A DNA stretch of 64,000 bases from Candidatus Pseudomonas phytovorans (GTDB lineage: Bacteria; Pseudomonadota; Gammaproteobacteria; Pseudomonadales; Pseudomonadaceae). Shown one piece after another: positions 59,463 to 64,000 of the stretch; position 1 is the stretch's first letter, and each line of letters opens with the position of its first letter. The DNA lies in assembly GCA_029202525.1 (NCBI GenBank), contig CP119325.1, positions 4,128,001-4,192,000 on the forward strand, given 5' to 3'. Under the pieces are notes generated by a model. The model was not told where the DNA came from and made no database searches. It was given only the letters and a program-made list of their open reading frames with translations. A program made the translations under genes and the position numbers.

Positions 59463-59504
59463 ACAGTTCAACCGAACTGTTATGCACGTTAATCCAGCAC
59501 AGTT
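59463..59504. promoter_or_regulatory. Candidate MocR operator (inverted plus direct repeat)
   Basis: ACAGTTC (59463-59469) and GAACTGT (59474-59480) form a perfect palindrome. A third ACAGTT at 59499-59504 repeats the first arm in direct orientation 36 bp away. MocR/GabR-type regulators typically bind mixed direct and inverted repeats just upstream of their own gene, so this fits control of both divergent genes. Confidence 0.6.
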
Positions 59505-59513
59505 GAGGGTGCG

Positions 59514-60896
59514 ATGAAACGTAATGGAACGCTGATCAGGTCTGTCATGGGTGAAATCCAGTCCAGGATCGCCGCTCGAACCTACACATCAGGCGCAAGA
59601 ATCCCCTCAGTCCGGGCAATGGCTCAGACCATGCAGGTATCGGTTTCTACCGTCCTTGAGGCATATGAACGGTTGATGGCAGAGGGTGTGCTCAGCTCTC
59701 GCCCTGGTTCCGGCTTTTACGTGGCGGGGCCCGTGGCGCCCTTGGCACTCACCGAGCTTGGCCCCAAACTTGATCGGGCCGTCGACCCGCTGTGGATCTC
59801 GCGCCAGTCACTTGAAACCTCCAGCGATGCGTTGAAACCTGGGTGCGGTTGGCTGCCTCCATCCTGGCTGTACGAAGCGGGCATGCGTAAAGCGCTTCGG
59901 GTTGCTGCCCGTTCAGACACTGTGAAACTGACTGAGTACGCAACACCGCTTGGGCATCCACCCCTCAGGCAATTCTTGTCGCGAAGGCTGGCAGGCATCG
60001 GGATCGAAGCCCCGCTGGAACAGATCATGCTTACGGAGTCCGGTACTCACGCCATCGACCTGATATGCCGGTTTCTGCTGGAGCCCGGCGACACAGTCTT
60101 GGTAGACGATCCCTGCTATTTCAACTTTCATGCGCTACTGAAAGCACACAGGGTAAACATTGTAGGCATACCCTATACGGCGACGGGCCCAGACATCGAT
60201 GCGTTCGGCGCCGCCCTGCTCCAGCACTCGCCGCGCATGTACATAACCAACTCCGGCATCCATAACCCCACCGGGGCCAGCCTGTCTCCGGTCACCGCAC
60301 ACCGGCTGTTGAAGCTGGCCGACACCTCTAGCCTGGTCATTGTAGAGGACGACCTCTTCGGGGATTTCGAGAGCAGCCCCGCCCCACGGCTGTCTGCCTT
60401 CGATGGCCTGTCGCGTGTGATACAGATAGGCAGTTTCTCCAAGACCATTTCCGCGTCCATCCGGTGCGGCTACATCGCGGCGCGGGCTGAATGGATCGAG
60501 AGCCTGGTCGACCTCAAGATTGCGACCACATTCGGCGGTGGACGCTTGGCCGCAGACATCATCCATCAAGCGATTACTGATAGCGGCTACCGAAAGCACA
60601 TGGAGAGTGTTCGCCTTCGGTTAGCCCAGGAAATGAATAGAACGGTAGCGAAGCTTCAGGCCATTGGTATCAAGCCCTGGATAATTCCCCAGGCAGGCAT
60701 GTACCTCTGGTGCCAACTCCCTCAAGGCAAGGATGCAGCAACGCTGGCCAGGGCATGCCTGAATGACGGCGTAGTACTGGCGCCCGGAAATGCTTTCAGC
60801 CAGTCGTTGACTGCGGGGGATTTCCTGCGTTTCAACGTAGCTCAATCCAGTGACGCCAGGATTTACGAAGTATTGAAGCGGGCTCTGGGTGCTTAG
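59514..60896 (+). CDS. MocR-family regulator (GntR HTH fused to aminotransferase fold)
   Basis: The 460-residue protein has an N-terminal GntR winged helix (about 1-75; ARTYTSGARIPSVRAMAQTM, then VSVSTVLEAYERLMAEGVLS). A long fold-type I aminotransferase domain follows. The PLP Lys is in QIGSFSKTISASIRCGYIAA and the PLP-binding Asp is in VEDDLFGDFES. These are transcription factors using PLP as cofactor or effector rather than enzymes. The divergent EamA gene is the expected target. Confidence 0.93.
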   Translation: MKRNGTLIRSVMGEIQSRIAARTYTSGARIPSVRAMAQTMQVSVSTVLEAYERLMAEGVLSSRPGSGFYVAGPVAPLALTELGPKLDRAVDPLWISRQSLETSSDALKPGCGWLPPSWLYEAGMRKALRVAARSDTVKLTEYATPLGHPPLRQFLSRRLAGIGIEAPLEQIMLTESGTHAIDLICRFLLEPGDTVLVDDPCYFNFHALLKAHRVNIVGIPYTATGPDIDAFGAALLQHSPRMYITNSGIHNPTGASLSPVTAHRLLKLADTSSLVIVEDDLFGDFESSPAPRLSAFDGLSRVIQIGSFSKTISASIRCGYIAARAEWIESLVDLKIATTFGGGRLAADIIHQAITDSGYRKHMESVRLRLAQEMNRTVAKLQAIGIKPWIIPQAGMYLWCQLPQGKDAATLARACLNDGVVLAPGNAFSQSLTAGDFLRFNVAQSSDARIYEVLKRALGA

Positions 60897-60955
60897 CAGC
60901 AACTACCGTATCGCATGACACGGCCTTACTGCGCGCCGCCCAGCTCCCTGGCCGC

Positions 60956-63373
60956 TTAGAAATCCCAACGCGTCGTCACCATCACATTGCGTGGGTCGCC
61001 TGGGTAGGCCGAGTCGTAAAAGCCGATATTGGTGTAATACGACTTATCAAACAGGTTATTGACGTTAACCGTGGCCGACAGGTTTTCGGTCAATTGGTAA
61101 CGCGCCATCAGGTCCACCAACCAGTACGGCGCCTGGGTGAATTTCTCAGAACGCCCACCGCCCGGGTAACCCCAGTTATTGACCGTCTGCCAGCCTGCAC
61201 TCTGCCAGCGCGCGCCGCCGCCGACGATCAGCTTGTCGAGGCTGCCCTGGAGTTTGTAGGTGGAATAGAAACTGACCTGGTCTTCCGGCTCCCAGGTCGC
61301 GACCTTCTTGCCGTCGTCATCGCGGGCGATCTTGTGGGTATAACCCGCTTGTAGCTGCCAACCCTGGGCAAGCTCGCCAGAAATTTCCGCTTCATAGCCT
61401 TTGGTTTTGGTCTGCGTGCCCACGTAGGAATAGTCCACGCCAGGCTGGGAGTTCCAGGCGGTGTCGGCCACCGGCCGGTTCTCTTCGTGGACTTCAAAGT
61501 AGGCCAGGCTTGAGTTCAGGCGACCACCGAAGAATTCGCCCTTGATACCGAACTCGTAGTTTTTACCTTCATTGGGATCGAGCATGCTGCGCGTGCGGTC
61601 GCGGTACTGCGTCTGTGGCTGGAAGATCTCGGTGTAGCTGGCGTAGGCGGTGAAGTTATCATTCAGGTCATACGTGAGCCCAGCGTATGGCACCACCTTG
61701 CCGCTCTCCTGGGTGTCGCTGGTACCGGTGACCTGGTAGTTCGCAATACGCGAGCCGAGCAGCAGGTGCAGTTCATCGGTCAGGCTGAAGCGGCCGGTCA
61801 CGTAGGTGCCGGTCTGGCGAGTGGTTTCGTCGTTGATCTTGGTGGCGGTCCACAGCGGCTCGATAGCCTGGCCATGCCAATTGTAGAAGTCGTAGGAGTT
61901 GTCGAAGTAAGTGGTCGCGGTGTAGTCCTTGGCTTTCCACTTGGAGATGGACAGGGATTGACCAATCACCAGTTCGTGTTCGCGACCAAACAGCGCGAAC
62001 GGCCCCGAAGCGTAGACATCCAGGCTGTCACTGGTGGTGTCGCCTACGTATTTGCGCGCGTAGATCGAGCTGGCAGTGGCTGAGTCCTGGGAGATGTACC
62101 CCAGCGGCGCGTCATAGCCGTTGATCTGGTGGTTGTATTGGCCTTTGCTGACCCAGCCGTTATCGAACGTATGTTCCAGAGTGGCAAATGCCGTGCGGCT
62201 GTACTGTTCCCATGAGCCCCATTTGGGGCCGTTATTGAACGAACGCGGCAGGTCCAGCTTGTTGCCGGTCGCGTCGAAGATGGTACGCGTGCCCGTCCAA
62301 CTGGAGCCTTTCGGGTCGCTGTTCTGGTAATCGGCGCCCAGGGTCAGCAGGGTGTTTTCGTCCAGGTCAAACTCAAGGATGCCGTAGAGCACGCCCGTCT
62401 TGCGCGAGTAATGGTCGAGGAACGAGTGTTTGTCCTGGTACGCCGCCACTGCCCGGCCGCGAACGTTGCCGGTCTCGGTCAAGGGCCCGCTGACGTCGAT
62501 CTGCGAGCGGTAATTGTCCCACGAGCCGGCACCCAGCTCGATGCTGCTCTTGAAATCGTAAGTGGGCTTTTTACGAATCAGGTTGATGGTGCCGCCAGGG
62601 CCGCCGGCACCGGTAAGCAGGCCGGTGGCACCCTTGAGTACTTCGACGCGGTCATAGATCGCCATGTCGGTCAGGGTCTGGCCCGCCGAATATTGGGCAT
62701 CACGCAGGGTGGGGATACCGTCGTACTGGAAATTGACGATGGAGAAACCGCGGGAATAGTAGTTGGTACGCTCGGTGTCGTAGGTCGACACGGTAATGCC
62801 CGGCGTATGGCGCATCACATCGTCGATGGCATTAAGGCCGAAATCATCCATCACCTGACGCGTCACCACCGAAATCGATTGGGGCGTTTCCCGTGGGGTC
62901 AGCACCAGGCGCGTCGCGGTTGCAATGGTGCCCGGCGTGTACGAGCCAGTGCCTTCGGTCACCGTACCCAACTGGTTGGCGCTGACCTGTGTCGCTTGCA
63001 ACTCCAGGTCTGCACCCTGCAAGGCGGGCTTGGCAACCACGCGATATCCGCCTTGCTCGGGCTCGGCCTGCAGACCCAACGGGCTCAGCAGCCGATCCAG
63101 CCCTTCATCCACTGAAAAGTTGCCTTTCAAACCTTGGCTCTGGACGCCAGCCGTCAGTGACGAATCAATGCCGACCATCACGTTCGCCAGCTGCCCGAAA
63201 GCGCCCAGCACGCGATCAAGGCTGCCGGCAGGAATGTCATAGGTCTGACGTTGGGCGTGTTCCCGGTCGGGTACCGGGCTCGCGGCCATCACGCCATGGC
63301 TGGCGGTAGCCAGTGATAAACCGATGATGACGGTGCGCAAGGCGCTGGCGAGCGGAGTGACGCGGCTGAGCAT
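60956..63373 (-). CDS. TonB-dependent siderophore receptor with STN signalling domain
   Basis: The 805-residue receptor has a signal peptide (cleavage near residue 30, VMAASPVPD) and an N-terminal STN domain (about 45-95; YDIPAGSLDRVLGAFGQLAN), which signals to an anti-sigma factor. A plug domain follows (PRETPQSISVVTRQVMDDFG), then the 22-stranded barrel ending VMVTTRWDF. It is the type of outer-membrane receptor (FpvA/FoxA-like) for hydroxamate or pyoverdine siderophores. The FecR gene lies just upstream, so this is a cell-surface-signalling system; the sigma factor gene is outside the window. Confidence 0.95.
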   Translation of the reverse strand: MLSRVTPLASALRTVIIGLSLATASHGVMAASPVPDREHAQRQTYDIPAGSLDRVLGAFGQLANVMVGIDSSLTAGVQSQGLKGNFSVDEGLDRLLSPLGLQAEPEQGGYRVVAKPALQGADLELQATQVSANQLGTVTEGTGSYTPGTIATATRLVLTPRETPQSISVVTRQVMDDFGLNAIDDVMRHTPGITVSTYDTERTNYYSRGFSIVNFQYDGIPTLRDAQYSAGQTLTDMAIYDRVEVLKGATGLLTGAGGPGGTINLIRKKPTYDFKSSIELGAGSWDNYRSQIDVSGPLTETGNVRGRAVAAYQDKHSFLDHYSRKTGVLYGILEFDLDENTLLTLGADYQNSDPKGSSWTGTRTIFDATGNKLDLPRSFNNGPKWGSWEQYSRTAFATLEHTFDNGWVSKGQYNHQINGYDAPLGYISQDSATASSIYARKYVGDTTSDSLDVYASGPFALFGREHELVIGQSLSISKWKAKDYTATTYFDNSYDFYNWHGQAIEPLWTATKINDETTRQTGTYVTGRFSLTDELHLLLGSRIANYQVTGTSDTQESGKVVPYAGLTYDLNDNFTAYASYTEIFQPQTQYRDRTRSMLDPNEGKNYEFGIKGEFFGGRLNSSLAYFEVHEENRPVADTAWNSQPGVDYSYVGTQTKTKGYEAEISGELAQGWQLQAGYTHKIARDDDGKKVATWEPEDQVSFYSTYKLQGSLDKLIVGGGARWQSAGWQTVNNWGYPGGGRSEKFTQAPYWLVDLMARYQLTENLSATVNVNNLFDKSYYTNIGFYDSAYPGDPRNVMVTTRWDF

Positions 63374-63450
63374 AAAGACTGTCCTGTCGTGAAGGGTTGG
63401 GTGGGCGCTTTTTCAGCGTCTTACCTGCCTTGATGCTCGAAATGAAAAAT

Positions 63451-63464
63451 ACTGCCGACGCAGT
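63451..63464 (-). terminator. Short hairpin with T-run between fecR and the receptor gene
   Basis: On the minus strand ACTGC-GTCG-GCAGT is followed by ATTTTT. A weak terminator or attenuator here would separate fecR transcription from the strongly induced receptor. Confidence 0.4.
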
Positions 63465-63481
63465 GAAAAAATAATCCGTGG

Positions 63482-64000
63482 CTAGGCCGGTACGACCGTC
63501 GCCAGGTAACCAAACACCCGTTGCACTCGCACTGGCAGCACCTTGGCCAGCAAGTCGAGGCTGGCCTCCGGGCGATCCAGCGAGAACGACCCCGACACCT
63601 GCAAGCCGGCAATGGCCGGGTCGCAGCGCAGCACGCCACGCCGGTAGCGGTCGAGTTGTTCAAGCATGTCAACCAGGGGCATGCGCTCGGCGATCAGCAG
63701 GCCCTGAGTCCAGGCTTCGGCGGTTGATGGCACGCTTGCCGGCTGCCCGCTGCTGCGGCGGTCAAAGGTCAATTGCTGGCCGGTGCCAAGCGTGAAGCCG
63801 GCGCCCTGCAGCGGCTCGACCGACGCGCTGCCCGAAAGCAATTGCACCTCGGTTCCCTGCTGGCGAGGCAGGCCATGGCTGATGATCAACCGCGACAAGG
63901 CGGTTGGCCGCACCCAGCCATCGGTGGTCTTTATCGCCATGGTGCCGCTTGTGCCAGCACTCAGCAGCAGCCTGCCCAGACTCAATGTCAGGTCGGAGCC
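63482..64000 (-). CDS. FecR-family anti-sigma factor/sensor (N-terminus outside window)
   Basis: The frame is open to the window edge, giving 172 residues of the periplasmic part of FecR. Features include the FecR-core repeat TALSRLIISHGLPRQQGTEV, then GQQLTFDRRSSG, and the C-terminal secretin-STN-like segment VSGSFSLDRPEASLDLLAKV. FecR proteins transmit receptor occupancy to an ECF sigma factor. It precedes the STN-containing receptor, its expected partner. Confidence 0.88.
   Translation of the reverse strand, partial: GSDLTLSLGRLLLSAGTSGTMAIKTTDGWVRPTALSRLIISHGLPRQQGTEVQLLSGSASVEPLQGAGFTLGTGQQLTFDRRSSGQPASVPSTAEAWTQGLLIAERMPLVDMLEQLDRYRRGVLRCDPAIAGLQVSGSFSLDRPEASLDLLAKVLPVRVQRVFGYLATVVPA

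Noticed and set aside
1..64000. tRNA, rRNA, CRISPR array, prophage or intact insertion sequence
   Set aside because: I scanned for cloverleaf-like, conserved rRNA, spaced-repeat and transposase signals and saw none that held up; a dedicated search program would be more sensitive for tRNA and small RNAs.

Overview
The window looks like a chromosomal segment of a Pseudomonas putida-group bacterium. The DNA is GC-rich throughout. It carries a Ttg/Srp-type RND efflux operon beside an IclR regulator, OprD and FecR/TonB receptor genes, and a complete indole-3-acetic acid (IAA) catabolic cluster in the order iacABCDEFG-R-HI, which is the order described for P. putida 1290. I saw no rRNA, tRNA, CRISPR array, phage or intact insertion sequence.

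Layout. (1) 1-5.1 kb: an aromatic ring-cleavage cluster on the minus strand (outer-membrane barrel protein, flavin hydroxylase, extradiol dioxygenase, FAH-family hydrolase) with a divergent GntR regulator. (2) 5.1-11.8 kb: a TtgV-like IclR regulator divergent from a three-gene RND efflux operon. (3) 12-16.2 kb: an MscS channel, a small iron-permease-like protein, an unrecognised protein, an AraC regulator, and gene relics (antiporter, possible receiver domain). (4) 16.4-26.1 kb: a phenylacetaldehyde-dehydrogenase-like gene, then iacI, iacH, divergent iacR, and the iacABCDEFG operon. (5) 26.6-36.4 kb: a barrel porin, AraC and LysR regulators, then a second oxygenase/reductase operon (C2-D2-F2) followed by an OprD porin, an MHS-type transporter and a NIPSNAP protein. 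(6) 36.4-49 kb: a chemoreceptor, three Rossmann-fold dehydrogenases, two MFS carriers, an AraC regulator, and an OCD-like/RidA/FAD-oxidase module. (7) 49-54.5 kb: a patchwork of relics and short genes, including a GrpB-RibD-deaminase fusion and a dispersed repeat. (8) 54.5-64 kb: a sitABCD-type Mn/Fe ABC transporter, an EamA/MocR pair, and a TonB receptor with the end of its FecR regulator.

The most unusual feature is a 1,760-bp inverted repeat. The iacCD oxygenase genes (22792-24551) and the C2D2 genes (30320-32079) differ at only 12 positions by my line-by-line count, and the identity stops at the gene boundaries. The adjacent reductases (iacF and F2) are only about two-thirds identical. 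This suggests recent gene conversion or transplantation of the oxygenase pair into an older paralogous operon. Because the copies are inverted, recombination between them could flip the intervening iacAB-regulator segment and swap which promoter drives which oxygenase operon.

A second result is a shared motif that embeds a TTGACA hexamer and lies upstream of both iacA and iacH. It is a strong candidate for the IacR operator. Gene functions are inferred from sequence motifs and family knowledge; no database search was run.
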